Source: Gemmatimonadota bacterium
Lineage (GTDB): Bacteria; Gemmatimonadota; Gemmatimonadetes; Gemmatimonadales; Gemmatimonadaceae
Length of the DNA stretch: 38,804 bases
Direction: 5' to 3'
Assembly (NCBI GenBank): GCA_019510405.1
Contig: JAEKKK010000119.1
Span: 1 to 38,804, forward strand
Shown here: positions 18,515 through 27,511 of the stretch, piece after piece
Layout: each line of letters starts with the position of its first letter
Numbering within the stretch: the first letter of the stretch is position 1
Notes under the pieces: model-generated
What the model was told of the DNA's origin: nothing
Databases searched by the model: none
The model's input: only the letters and a program-made list of their open reading frames with translations
Program-made: the position numbers and the translations under genes

Positions 18515-21313
18515 ATGCTGACGCGACCCTCACTGATTCGCCGGCTCGTATTCCTATTCCTCGTTGCACTGCCGTGTGCGCTCTCCGCGCAGCGCGAAGC
18601 TCAGCAGGGCACGGGCCGCATCGTCGGCCGCATCATCGACGCCGCCTCGGGCGCCGGTATCGCCGACGCCGGTGTCCAGGTTGTCGGCACGACCACCGGC
18701 GGCCGCTCCGGCGTCGACGGCCGCTTCTCGCTCGGCAACGTCCCCGCCGGCACCGTGACGATCCAGGTCCGCCGCATCGGTTTCGCCACCAAGCAGGTGA
18801 CGGGGCTCGTGCTCGAGGCGGGGAAATCGCTGGAGCAGAATGTGAGCCTTACCGCTGCCACCGTGCAGCTCGAGGCGCAGGTGACCACGGCGTCGGTCGA
18901 GCGCGGCTCCGTCAGCGGCGCGCTCGACGCACAGCGCAACGCGGCCGGTGTCGTCAGCGCGGTGACCGCCGAGCAGATCTCGAAGAGCCCCGACGGCGAC
19001 GCCGCGCAGGCAGTCAAGCGCGTCAGCGGCGTGACGGTGCAGGATGGCAAGTACGTCTTCGTGCGCGGGCTCGGTGAGCGCTATACCACCAGCTCCCTCA
19101 ACGGCGCGCGCGTGCCAAGCCCGGAGCCGGAGAAGCGCGTCGTCCCGCTCGACATGTTCCCGGCCGGCCTCGTCCAGACGATCACGACGACGAAGACCTT
19201 CACCCCCGATCAGCAAGGTGACTTCAGCGGCGCGTCGGTGGACATCAGGACGAAGGAGTTCCCCGCCACGCGATCGACGGCCTTCCAGTTCGGAAGCGGC
19301 TATTCGCCCGGCGCGACCGGCTCGCGACTGCTGTCCGCGACGAGCGTTGGTGGCGAGTCGTTCGCCATGGTCAACCACAACCGCGATCTCCCGGCGGTCG
19401 TGCGGAACCTCGGCAACTTCCAGAACATCAATCTCAACCAGGGCGACATGAACTACCTGGTGAGCACCTTCCGGAACTCCTGGACGCCGAAGGTCGCCAC
19501 CGGATCGCCGCTGCTGAACGGGTCGATGTCGGTCGGTGGCAACGATCCGGTCCTCTTCGGGCACCGCATCGGCTACCTGTTCTCGGGCACCATCTCCTCG
19601 GGCACCGATCTGAAGGACGGCCAGGTGCGCGCCCTCGCCGACCGAGGCACGACGAAGGGTGAGACGGTGGAGATTGACCGCTTCACCGGATCGACGACGA
19701 GCCAGAGCGTCCTCTGGGGCGGTCTGGCCAACCTCAGCACGCTGATCAACGAAGGCTCGCGCATCTCGTTCAACGGGCTGTTTAACCGCTCGGCTGACAA
19801 CGATGCGCGCGTCGAGGCGGGAAGCTTCGCTGCCGACGCAATCCCGGTGCAGATCACGCGCATGGAGTACACGGAGCGAGGGGTCTACTCGGGGCAGCTC
19901 ACCGGCGAGCACCAGATCGGTTCGATGCATCGCTTCGACTGGTCGGCCACCGCGAGCGGCGTGCGCCGCTACGAGCCCGACCAATCCGCGTTTGTGCAGT
20001 CGATCGATCAGGACCCGGCGGGCGGCCCGGCGGTGCTGCACTGGTATGCCGGCGGCAGCGGCAGCGCCGTGCGCACCTACTCCGATCTCAACGAGAACAG
20101 TCACGAGTACTCGGCGAAGTACACGCTGACTGTCGGGAGAGCCGGCTCGCCAACCGTCATCAAGTTCGGCGGCCTGTCGCGTCACACCTCGCGCGATGCG
20201 CAGAGCTTCTCCTACGCCATCAGTGCGCGCAATCTGACCCCTGAGCAGCTCGCACTTCCCCTCGAGGAAATCTTCGACGGGCGATTCAGCACGCCGAGCT
20301 CCAGCTACTTCAACGTCGGACCGCTCTCGCAGGGCGGATCGTACGCGGCGCGCGACCGGCTGACTGCCGGCTTCGTCATGGCGGACGTCCCGATCTTCTC
20401 GGCGCTCCACGCCATAGGCGGCGTCCGGTATGAGAGCGACAACCTCGAGGTCGACGCGTTCTCCACGCTTGGATCGCCTGTCAACACGGTGAAGAAGTGG
20501 AACGACGTGCTCCCGTCGCTGGGCCTCAACCTCCAGCTCACCTCGCGCCAGCAACTCCGGCTCTCCGGCTCACGCACCCTCGCGCGCCCCGAGTATCGCG
20601 AGCTGTCACCGATCATCAGCCGCGACGTCGTCGGCGGCGAGAACGTGCAGGGCGACGAGAACCTGTCGCGCACGCGCGTCACGAACATGGACGCGCGGTG
20701 GGAGTTCTACCCCGGCGCCGGCGAGATCCTCAGCGTCGCGCTGTTCGCGAAGAAGTTCGATCTGCCGATCGAGCGAGTCTACGGCTCCGGTAGTGGAGGG
20801 ACCGCCTTCGTGTTCTACACGAACGCCGAGAGCGCGGACAACTACGGCGTCGAGCTCGAGCTGCGGAAGCACCTGGGCGCGCTCGGCAGCCTCTTCGAGC
20901 CACTCACGCTGTTCAGCAATGTGACGTTGATGGAAAGCCAGATCCACCTGTTCGACAGCACGAAGGCGTCGGCGACGAACTTGAGCCGCCGGATGGTGGG
21001 GCAGGCGCCGTATGTACTGAACACGGGTCTGACCTACGCCTCGCGCAGTGGCGGGCTGTCCGCCACTGCGCTGTTCAACCGCATCGGTGAGCGCATCGTG
21101 GCGGCAGGCGGAACGCCTCTTCCGGACGTCGTCGAGAAATCGCGCAACGTGCTCGATCTCTCGCTGCGTCAGGCGATCCGCTCGGGCGTGCTGCTGCGGA
21201 TGGACCTCAAGAACCTGCTCGACTCGCCTTACGAGGTGCGCCAGGGGACGGTCGAGCGCGAGTTCTATCGCTCCGGCCGCATCGTGGGACTCGGGCTCCA
21301 GTGGCAGCACTGA
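18515..21313 (+). CDS. TonB-dependent outer-membrane receptor with N-terminal carboxypeptidase-regulatory-like domain
   Basis: Signal peptide; GRIVGRIIDAASGAGIADAGVQVVGTTTGGRSGVDGRFSLGNVPAGTVTIQVRRIGF; plug AEQISKSPDGDAAQAVKRVSGVTVQDGKYVFVRGLGERYTTSSLNGARVPSPEPEKR; C terminus YRSGRIVGLGLQWQH. Confidence 0.9.
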   Translation: MLTRPSLIRRLVFLFLVALPCALSAQREAQQGTGRIVGRIIDAASGAGIADAGVQVVGTTTGGRSGVDGRFSLGNVPAGTVTIQVRRIGFATKQVTGLVLEAGKSLEQNVSLTAATVQLEAQVTTASVERGSVSGALDAQRNAAGVVSAVTAEQISKSPDGDAAQAVKRVSGVTVQDGKYVFVRGLGERYTTSSLNGARVPSPEPEKRVVPLDMFPAGLVQTITTTKTFTPDQQGDFSGASVDIRTKEFPATRSTAFQFGSGYSPGATGSRLLSATSVGGESFAMVNHNRDLPAVVRNLGNFQNINLNQGDMNYLVSTFRNSWTPKVATGSPLLNGSMSVGGNDPVLFGHRIGYLFSGTISSGTDLKDGQVRALADRGTTKGETVEIDRFTGSTTSQSVLWGGLANLSTLINEGSRISFNGLFNRSADNDARVEAGSFAADAIPVQITRMEYTERGVYSGQLTGEHQIGSMHRFDWSATASGVRRYEPDQSAFVQSIDQDPAGGPAVLHWYAGGSGSAVRTYSDLNENSHEYSAKYTLTVGRAGSPTVIKFGGLSRHTSRDAQSFSYAISARNLTPEQLALPLEEIFDGRFSTPSSSYFNVGPLSQGGSYAARDRLTAGFVMADVPIFSALHAIGGVRYESDNLEVDAFSTLGSPVNTVKKWNDVLPSLGLNLQLTSRQQLRLSGSRTLARPEYRELSPIISRDVVGGENVQGDENLSRTRVTNMDARWEFYPGAGEILSVALFAKKFDLPIERVYGSGSGGTAFVFYTNAESADNYGVELELRKHLGALGSLFEPLTLFSNVTLMESQIHLFDSTKASATNLSRRMVGQAPYVLNTGLTYASRSGGLSATALFNRIGERIVAAGGTPLPDVVEKSRNVLDLSLRQAIRSGVLLRMDLKNLLDSPYEVRQGTVEREFYRSGRIVGLGLQWQH

Positions 21314-21327
21314 CCACGTGGACCCGA

Positions 21328-21359
21328 CGATGGTTTCGTCGCTCGCGACGAAACCATCG
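21328..21359. terminator. 15-bp perfect stem hairpin after the TonB-dependent receptor gene
   Basis: CGATGGTTTCGTCGC tc GCGACGAAACCATCG; begins 15 bp after the stop, no T-tract. Confidence 0.6.
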
Positions 21360-21365
21360 CGTTCG

Positions 21366-21393
21366 CGTGACCTGTTCGTGACCACCGCGTAAC
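21366..21393 (+). promoter_or_regulatory. PhoB-box-like triple direct repeat upstream of the beta-helix lipoprotein
   Basis: CGTGAC (21366) ctgtt CGTGAC (21377) caccg CGTAAC (21388), exact 11-bp period. Confidence 0.65.
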
Positions 21394-21492
21394 GCGCTCC
21401 CAACACGGCGAGCGTTGATTCGTCCGTGGCGACCTCCGCCGCGTTCCCCGTTTCGATCCCACCTGATTCATCACTTCCTCTCGAGGATTGGC

Positions 21493-23244
21493 ATGACGCT
21501 CATTGGTCGGGCACTCGCCGCTACCGCGGCAGTGCTCCTGGTCGGCGCCGTTGCGTGTGGCAGCGACAACAGCACCGGTACGACGACTCCCGCTACTCCC
21601 GTACTCGGTCTCGCCGCGACGGCGAAGAGCACGACGTCGGTCGATCTGACGTTCAACGGCACGGCCGGTGACAACAGCTACGACATCGAGCGCGCCGAAG
21701 GCGCTGCCGGTACGTTCGCCGCCGTCGGCTCGGTGCCGGCGCCGGCGGCCGGTGGCCCGGTGACGTATACCGACACGGCACTCAAGGTGAACACGGCGTA
21801 CCGGTATCACATCATCACCAATCGCGGTGCGCTGAAGAGCGTCGCCTCCGGCGAGGCGACGGTAACGACGAAGGACTTCGGTTTCGCCGCCAACGCGATC
21901 AGCACGGACATCACGGCGAGCCGCACCCTCTACGCCGACACCGCCTATACCCTCAAGGGCTTCATCCACGTCGCCAACGGCGCCGTGCTCACGATCCAGC
22001 CCGGCACCAGGATCTACGGCGACTACGCCACGCTCGGTTCTGCCCTCATGATCATGAAGGGCGCCAAGATTCAGGCCGTCGGCACTCCGGCGGCGCCGAT
22101 CGTCTTCACCTCGTCGCGCGCGGCCGGCCAGCGCCAGCCTGGCGATTGGGGCGGGCTACTCCTCGTCGGCAATGCGCCGAACAATCGCTCCGGCGTCGTG
22201 AACGTCGAGGGGACGGGTACCGACGGCAACACTGTGGTCGGCGGGAAGAACTACACCGTGCAGTACAACGGCGGCAATGTCGCGACGGACAACTCGGGCA
22301 CGCTGCAGTTCGTCCGCGTGGAGTTCGCCGGTTTCGCCCCGCTCCAGGACCAGGAGTTCAACTCGTTTACCTTCTGCGCACTCGGCTCCGGCACGCGCGC
22401 CTCGTTTCTCGAGTCGCTGAGCCCACTGGATGACGCGTTCGAATTCTTCGGTGGCGGCTTCGACATCGATCACCTGATCGCTTTCGAGACGGCCGACGAC
22501 ATGTTCGACATGTCCGAGGGCTGGCAGGGGCGGATGCAGTACCTGATCGGCATCAACACCGTGCAGCTCACGCCACGCACCGGCGCCGGCTTCTACTCCG
22601 TCGATCTCGAGGGGATCGAGAACGACGGGTGCAACGGCACGGGCTGCGATCTCGGGTTCAACTCGACCCCCTTCACCATCCCGCTCGTCGCGAACTTCAC
22701 GATGATCGGCTGCGGTTTGTCCTCCTGCGTCGGCGCGAGCGGCGGCCACGGGATGATGCTGCGTCGCGGTACGGGCGGCTACTACGTCAACGGCGTCGTC
22801 GCGCGGTTCCCGACCGACGGCATCTCCCTCCGCGATCAGGCGACGTACGATCGCGCGGGTGACACCGGGACGCCCTCCGCCACGGCGGATCTCCAGCTGA
22901 AGAACATCTTCTTCGCCGAGGTGAACGGGAAGCTGTTCCAGCCGCTCTCCGCGAACCAGTTCGAGCTCGACTCTACCGCGAACAACCTGAAGCTGAGCAC
23001 CGGCACGGCGGCCTCACTCTTCACGACCCTCCCCGCCGTCGGAACGGCTCCAGCCGATATCACAGCATTCGACTTCACCCCGGCCGCGGGTTCACCCATC
23101 GCCACGGGCGGGCTCAACGCCTTCACCGGCGCCATCGCCACCAAGGCCGGCACGTTCGTCACCGCGACCGCGTACCAGGGCGCCGTGGCGCCGGGGGCCG
23201 GCGGCAAGTGGTGGGCGGGCTGGACGACCTACGCTCGCAACTGA
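21493..23244 (+). CDS. Secreted lipoprotein with FnIII-like N-terminal domain and beta-helix-like body
   Basis: Lipobox LLVGAVACGSDN; GLAATAKSTTSVDLTFNGTAGDNSYDIERAEGAAGTF (FnIII-like); GAVLTIQPGTRIYGDYATLGSALMIMKGAKIQAVGTPAAPIVFTSSRAAGQRQPGDWGGLLLVG (beta-helix-like). Confidence 0.7.
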   Translation: MTLIGRALAATAAVLLVGAVACGSDNSTGTTTPATPVLGLAATAKSTTSVDLTFNGTAGDNSYDIERAEGAAGTFAAVGSVPAPAAGGPVTYTDTALKVNTAYRYHIITNRGALKSVASGEATVTTKDFGFAANAISTDITASRTLYADTAYTLKGFIHVANGAVLTIQPGTRIYGDYATLGSALMIMKGAKIQAVGTPAAPIVFTSSRAAGQRQPGDWGGLLLVGNAPNNRSGVVNVEGTGTDGNTVVGGKNYTVQYNGGNVATDNSGTLQFVRVEFAGFAPLQDQEFNSFTFCALGSGTRASFLESLSPLDDAFEFFGGGFDIDHLIAFETADDMFDMSEGWQGRMQYLIGINTVQLTPRTGAGFYSVDLEGIENDGCNGTGCDLGFNSTPFTIPLVANFTMIGCGLSSCVGASGGHGMMLRRGTGGYYVNGVVARFPTDGISLRDQATYDRAGDTGTPSATADLQLKNIFFAEVNGKLFQPLSANQFELDSTANNLKLSTGTAASLFTTLPAVGTAPADITAFDFTPAAGSPIATGGLNAFTGAIATKAGTFVTATAYQGAVAPGAGGKWWAGWTTYARN

Positions 23245-23313
23245 TTGCGCTCGACTTCGCACGGAGTCGTTGGCCGAGTGGCCGGCGGCTCCGTGCGCGT
23301 TGAACCCACACCG

Positions 23314-24057
23314 ATGACACTCGAGATGATTCGCGCTGCTTCCGCACGACTGATCGCTCCGCTCTTTCTCGCGATGGCCTTCGCTGCGTGCAAAGACCAG
23401 CCACGGTCGAACGATGCGCCAGCCGCGACGCCCACGGTTCTCATCGCCAACGCGACGCCCGCGCGAAGCGCCGCCGCGCGGGATTCCGCACGAGCCGACG
23501 AGGTGCGCCGCGCGCGGCAGGATTCGATCAACCGCACGCTCCCGGGTTATGTGGTCGATTCCATCTTCCCGGTCGACGAGGAGCTCCGCCGCTTCCGGAA
23601 GGCACTCGGTGGCGACAGCGCGCTCGTCTTCAGCGGTGGCAGCCCTTCGCGAGAGGCTCTCGTGCGACGGTTCATCACGGCGCTCGTCGCGAGCGACACC
23701 AACGAGTTCCGCACCATGGCCGTCCACGGCCGCGAGTTCGCGGATCTTTACTACCCTGGTTCGCCGTACTCGCGCGCACCGTACCACCAGCCGCCGCAGC
23801 TCGCCTGGAGCCTCATCCAGAATCCCAGCGCTGATGGTATCACGAAGCTCCTTCGCACGATGGGCGGGAAGCCCATCTCCTACGTGAGCCACCGCTGCGA
23901 TCCAACGGCGCTGCACGAAGGTCGGGTCACGCGCTACGCCGGCTGTATCGTTCGCATCGCCGATACAAAAGGCGACACGACGACGCGCCTCATGTTCGGA
24001 TCCGTCGTGGAGTTCGGCGGCGTGTACAAGTTCCTCAGCTACACCAATCGTCTGTAA
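23314..24057 (+). CDS. Hypothetical lipoprotein
   Basis: Signal peptide with lipobox-like MAFAACKDQ; no recognised domain; downstream of the beta-helix lipoprotein. Confidence 0.6.
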   Translation: MTLEMIRAASARLIAPLFLAMAFAACKDQPRSNDAPAATPTVLIANATPARSAAARDSARADEVRRARQDSINRTLPGYVVDSIFPVDEELRRFRKALGGDSALVFSGGSPSREALVRRFITALVASDTNEFRTMAVHGREFADLYYPGSPYSRAPYHQPPQLAWSLIQNPSADGITKLLRTMGGKPISYVSHRCDPTALHEGRVTRYAGCIVRIADTKGDTTTRLMFGSVVEFGGVYKFLSYTNRL

Positions 24058-24082
24058 CGTCGGGCAGGGCCAGAGCCATCCA

Positions 24083-24114
24083 GCGATGGGCCGGGGAATC
24101 CCCCGGCCCATCGC
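24083..24114 (+). terminator. Stem-loop terminator
   Basis: GCGATGGGCCGGGG aatc CCCCGGCCCATCGC then gcgttt; 14-bp perfect stem 26 bp after the stop. Confidence 0.8.
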
Positions 24115-24168
24115 GCGTTTATGCTCTATGTCGTGATCCTTGCGCGTGTTACGTCGTCCTTGCCCCAT

Positions 24169-24207
24169 CGTCACGGGAATGTATCTTGCCTGTCACGAAA
24201 CCGTATC
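24169..24207 (+). promoter_or_regulatory. PhoB-box-like quadruple direct repeat upstream of the metzincin gene
   Basis: CGTCAC (24169) gggaa TGTATC (24180) ttgcc TGTCAC (24191) gaaac CGTATC (24202), exact 11-bp period; an in-phase TGTTAC also lies at 24147 (22 bp upstream). Confidence 0.65.
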
Positions 24208-24264
24208 GGATTCGAGAGGCCACTGGCGACCTCTCGAGATGCACCTCCGCGAGGGCCCATCGCC

Positions 24265-24981
24265 ATGTTGCTGCTCGCTTCACTCGCCACGGTCGCGACG
24301 CTCCTGTCGCCCGTTGGCACGCCAAGCGACACCACCCTCGGTGCGAATCAGAGCGTCGCGTGCGGAGCAGAGCCCACAGCGGCGCCCTCCGTCGCCAACG
24401 CCCTTCGCGCAGCGGTCGCCGTCCATGGCGGAGCCGTCCGATGGGACCTGCGACGCGGCGCCATCCGTCTCTGGGTACAGCGGCGCCCCGCAATTGCCGC
24501 CGACGTCAGCGTCCTCGGGTCGGACTGGCGCCGCGCCATCGCCGTGGCGGCTGACGCATGGAGCGATGTCGTCCCTGGTCTCGCATTCGTGATCGAATCG
24601 GACTCGTCGCACGCGGACGTGATCGTCACCTGGGAGCGCGATCTGCAGAGTGCAGCAGCGGATGGCGACTTTGCCTTTCTCACCGCCGGCCGCACCGCGC
24701 TGGTGCCAGGCGCCGACGGGCGCGCGCTGGCGGCGCACGTGCGGCTCGCCATCTTCGCTCCGGACGGTGCGCGCTATTCGGTCGACGATGTCCGCGCCGT
24801 CGCGCGGCATGAGCTCGGGCACGCGCTGGGCCTCGCCCATCACGCAGCTCCTACGTCCGTGATGGCCCCGCTCGTGCGCGCCGAACGGCTGAGCGATGAT
24901 GATCGGGCGACGCTTCGCGCGCTCTATGCGCTGCCAGTCGGTGCCCGCTGTTCCCTCCCGGCGCAGACGCTCGGGGGATGA
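24265..24981 (+). CDS. Secreted matrixin-like (M10/metzincin) zinc metalloprotease
   Basis: HELGHALGLAHH (HExxHxxGxxH) followed by TSVMAP Met-turn; putative signal peptide MLLLASLATVATLLSP. Confidence 0.75.
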   Translation: MLLLASLATVATLLSPVGTPSDTTLGANQSVACGAEPTAAPSVANALRAAVAVHGGAVRWDLRRGAIRLWVQRRPAIAADVSVLGSDWRRAIAVAADAWSDVVPGLAFVIESDSSHADVIVTWERDLQSAAADGDFAFLTAGRTALVPGADGRALAAHVRLAIFAPDGARYSVDDVRAVARHELGHALGLAHHAAPTSVMAPLVRAERLSDDDRATLRALYALPVGARCSLPAQTLGG

Positions 24982-25017
24982 GCGGCGCAGCACCCCTCGG
25001 GCGGGGCGGCTACTCGC

Positions 25018-25812
25018 TCAGGCGAAGTGATTCAGCGGCCCGTGCCCTGCGCCAAGCCCCGGCGCGCTGACCAGCGCTCGGCGCACGTACTCCAGTCCCA
25101 GCTCCACCGCATTCTCCAGCGGGACACGGAGCGCCAGCCCCGCCGCGATCGCCGCCGACAGCGTGCACCCTGTGCCGTGCGTGCTCGTGGTGTCCACCCG
25201 CTCGTGGGTGAACCGGCGCACCGTGCGCCCGTCGAACAGCACGTCCACCAGTTCGGCGCCCGCGAGATGTCCCCCCTTCACGAGCGCCGCTCGTGCCCCG
25301 CGCTTCGACACCAGTTCCCGCGCGGCGCGCTCCATCGCGGCGACGTCCGTCGGGCGCTCGCCCGTCAGGATCGCGACTTCGTCCAGGTTCGGCGTCACGA
25401 GCGACGCCAGCGGAAACAGCTCGCCGACGATCGCCGATACCGCGTCGGGCTCGAGCAGCGGATCGCCCGATGTCGCGACCATCACGGGGTCGAGCACGTA
25501 TGGCCGGAGCGCGTGCGCGCGCACGCCGTCGGCGACCGCGCGCACGACCTCGGCGTCGCCCAGCATCCCGGACTTGATCGCCGCCGGCCGCAGGTCCGCC
25601 GCCACGGCGTCGATCTGTGCGCGCACGAGCGCGGGCGACACGCGCTCCCACGCGCGTACGCCGAGCGTGTTCTGCGCCGTCACCGCCGTGATGGCGGAGG
25701 TGCCGAACACGCCGAAGCGCATGAACGTCTTGAGGTCAGCCTGGATCCCGGCGCCTCCGCCGGAGTCGGAGCCGGCGATCGTCAGCGCGATCACGCGTGG
25801 AGCATCAGCCAT
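25018..25812 (-). CDS. thiD: Hydroxymethylpyrimidine/phosphomethylpyrimidine kinase
   Basis: [85 protein letters not shown]. Confidence 0.95.
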   Translation of the reverse strand: MADAPRVIALTIAGSDSGGGAGIQADLKTFMRFGVFGTSAITAVTAQNTLGVRAWERVSPALVRAQIDAVAADLRPAAIKSGMLGDAEVVRAVADGVRAHALRPYVLDPVMVATSGDPLLEPDAVSAIVGELFPLASLVTPNLDEVAILTGERPTDVAAMERAARELVSKRGARAALVKGGHLAGAELVDVLFDGRTVRRFTHERVDTTSTHGTGCTLSAAIAAGLALRVPLENAVELGLEYVRRALVSAPGLGAGHGPLNHFA

Positions 25813-25820
25813 GAAACGAA

Positions 25821-25850
25821 AGATGCGCCGCGCGACGGCGCGGCGCATCT
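25821..25850 (-). terminator. Perfect hairpin between the M48 peptidase gene and thiD
   Basis: AGATGCGCCGCGC gacg GCGCGGCGCATCT, 13-bp perfect stem; minus-strand 3' side reads TTCGTTTCAT. Confidence 0.65.
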
Positions 25851-25872
25851 CGATGTCGCTGTCTGTCGCGAC

Positions 25873-26679
25873 TCAGCGCGACGCGCGCGGGGTCGGCGAT
25901 GGCGGCAATGCGCGGATGCGCTGCTTGAACGACTGATACCGCTGCGAATCTGTGCTCAGCGTGCGCATGATCGATGGGCTGATCTGCGCGATCTGCGCCC
26001 GCGTCGACGCGATGCGGTCCTCCTCCAGCGGGTGCGTCGAGAACCATCCCTCTACCGAAGATGGATTCGACTGCCGCTCGGCGATCAGGATCTCGAACAT
26101 CTCGGGAATCCCGTTCGGGCTGATCCCGGCCCGCACCACGTTCTTGATCCCCTCGGCGTCTGCCTCCGCCTCGTCGGAACGGCTGAACTTGGCGAACAGC
26201 GCCGTGCCTCCCACCTGGATCGCGGCCTGACTCGCCTGCGTGTCGCAGATGCGGGTCAGGATGCAGGCAAGCGTGACGCCGATGTTTGCGCCCTGCTGCT
26301 GCTGCATCTGCTTGATGGAGTGCCGGCGGACGACGTGCCCGATCTCGTGGCCGAGCACACCCGCGAGCTGGTCCATCCGCTGCGTCCGCTCGATCAGCCC
26401 GCGGTTCACATAGACGTACCCGCCCGGCACGGCGAACGCATTCACTTCCTTGCTGTCGACGATGTAGAACTTCCAGTCCTGGATGTCCGTGCGCGACGTC
26501 AACTTCGCGATCGAGTCACCGAGCAGGTTGATGTATCGGTTGGCCTCGGGGTCGCTTATGATCGGAAGCTGCGCGTTGATCTGCTGGGAGTACTGCGCTC
26601 CCATCTCGATCTCCTGTTGCGTCGAGACGCCACAGGCCGTCAGTGTCACCGCCAGCGCCAACACAGCTAATTTTCTCAT
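25873..26679 (-). CDS. M48-family zinc metallopeptidase lipoprotein (BepA/Oma1-like catalytic domain)
   Basis: [82 protein letters not shown]. Confidence 0.92.
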   Translation of the reverse strand: MRKLAVLALAVTLTACGVSTQQEIEMGAQYSQQINAQLPIISDPEANRYINLLGDSIAKLTSRTDIQDWKFYIVDSKEVNAFAVPGGYVYVNRGLIERTQRMDQLAGVLGHEIGHVVRRHSIKQMQQQQGANIGVTLACILTRICDTQASQAAIQVGGTALFAKFSRSDEAEADAEGIKNVVRAGISPNGIPEMFEILIAERQSNPSSVEGWFSTHPLEEDRIASTRAQIAQISPSIMRTLSTDSQRYQSFKQRIRALPPSPTPRASR

Positions 26680-26752
26680 CGTGTCTCCCGGTCGAAGCGG
26701 TCGTGGGGAACGAGAGCAAGAGCCATTCCCGTACGGCATTTAACGTAACGCC

Positions 26753-27511
26753 TTGAAGTTACTCACCTTAGCCCGCGACCTCAGGCGCCGGCGGGCCCGC
26801 GAGCGACAGCAGCTCTTCGTCGCGGAGGGAGTGCGTGCCGTCGAAGAGCTCCTCCGCTCCCCCCTTCGCGTTCGCGGGATACTCGTTGCACCACAGCTGG
26901 CCGGCGCGCTACGCGGGTCCGCTCTGCTCGACGCCGCCCGCCGCAGCGGGAGGGAACTGCTCGAGGTGGACGAGCGTGAGTTCGCCAGTGCCGCCGAAAC
27001 CGACTCCCCGCAGGGGGTGCTCGCCATAGGCGAGATCCCCGACGCGAAGCTCTCCAACCTGACCCTTCCCGAGCGCGCCCGCCTGGTCGTCCTCGATGCC
27101 GTCCAGGATCCGGGGAACGTCGGGACCATTCTCCGCACTGCCGCCGCCCTCGACGCCACCGCCGTGCTGGCGATGCCGGGCACGGTTGACCTCTGGAACG
27201 CGAAAGTCGTCAGGAGTGCGATGGGCGCGCTGTTCCATCGCCCGGCACTGATGTGTACCTGGGCCGAGCTCGATACGTTCCTGCCGCCCAACGCCGTTGC
27301 CCTCTGGGGCGCCGATGCGGCGGGCACCCCACTGGACGAGATGACCCCTCCCGCACGACTCGGAATTCTCGTCGGCAATGAGGGCGCGGGCCTGACCCCC
27401 GAGGGGCTCGCGCGCGTCCAGCACCGCGTGTCACTCCCCATCAGCTCCACCGTCGAATCGCTCAACGTGGCCGTGGCGACGGGTATCCTCCTCTATCAGC
27501 TCAGGACGTGA
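26753..27511 (+). CDS. SpoU/TrmH-family RNA 2'-O-methyltransferase
   Basis: QQLFVAEGVRAVEELL, VLDAVQDPGNVGTILRTAAALDATAVLAMPGTVDLWNAKVVRSAMGALFHRP, ILVGNEGAGLTPE, VSLPISSTVESLNVAVATGILLYQL. Exact start uncertain (TTG). Confidence 0.9.
   Translation: MKLLTLARDLRRRRARERQQLFVAEGVRAVEELLRSPLRVRGILVAPQLAGALRGSALLDAARRSGRELLEVDEREFASAAETDSPQGVLAIGEIPDAKLSNLTLPERARLVVLDAVQDPGNVGTILRTAAALDATAVLAMPGTVDLWNAKVVRSAMGALFHRPALMCTWAELDTFLPPNAVALWGADAAGTPLDEMTPPARLGILVGNEGAGLTPEGLARVQHRVSLPISSTVESLNVAVATGILLYQLRT

Noticed and set aside
18554-20554. 666-aa antisense ORF within the TonB receptor gene
   Set aside because: Charged low-complexity composition and full overlap with a clear receptor CDS.
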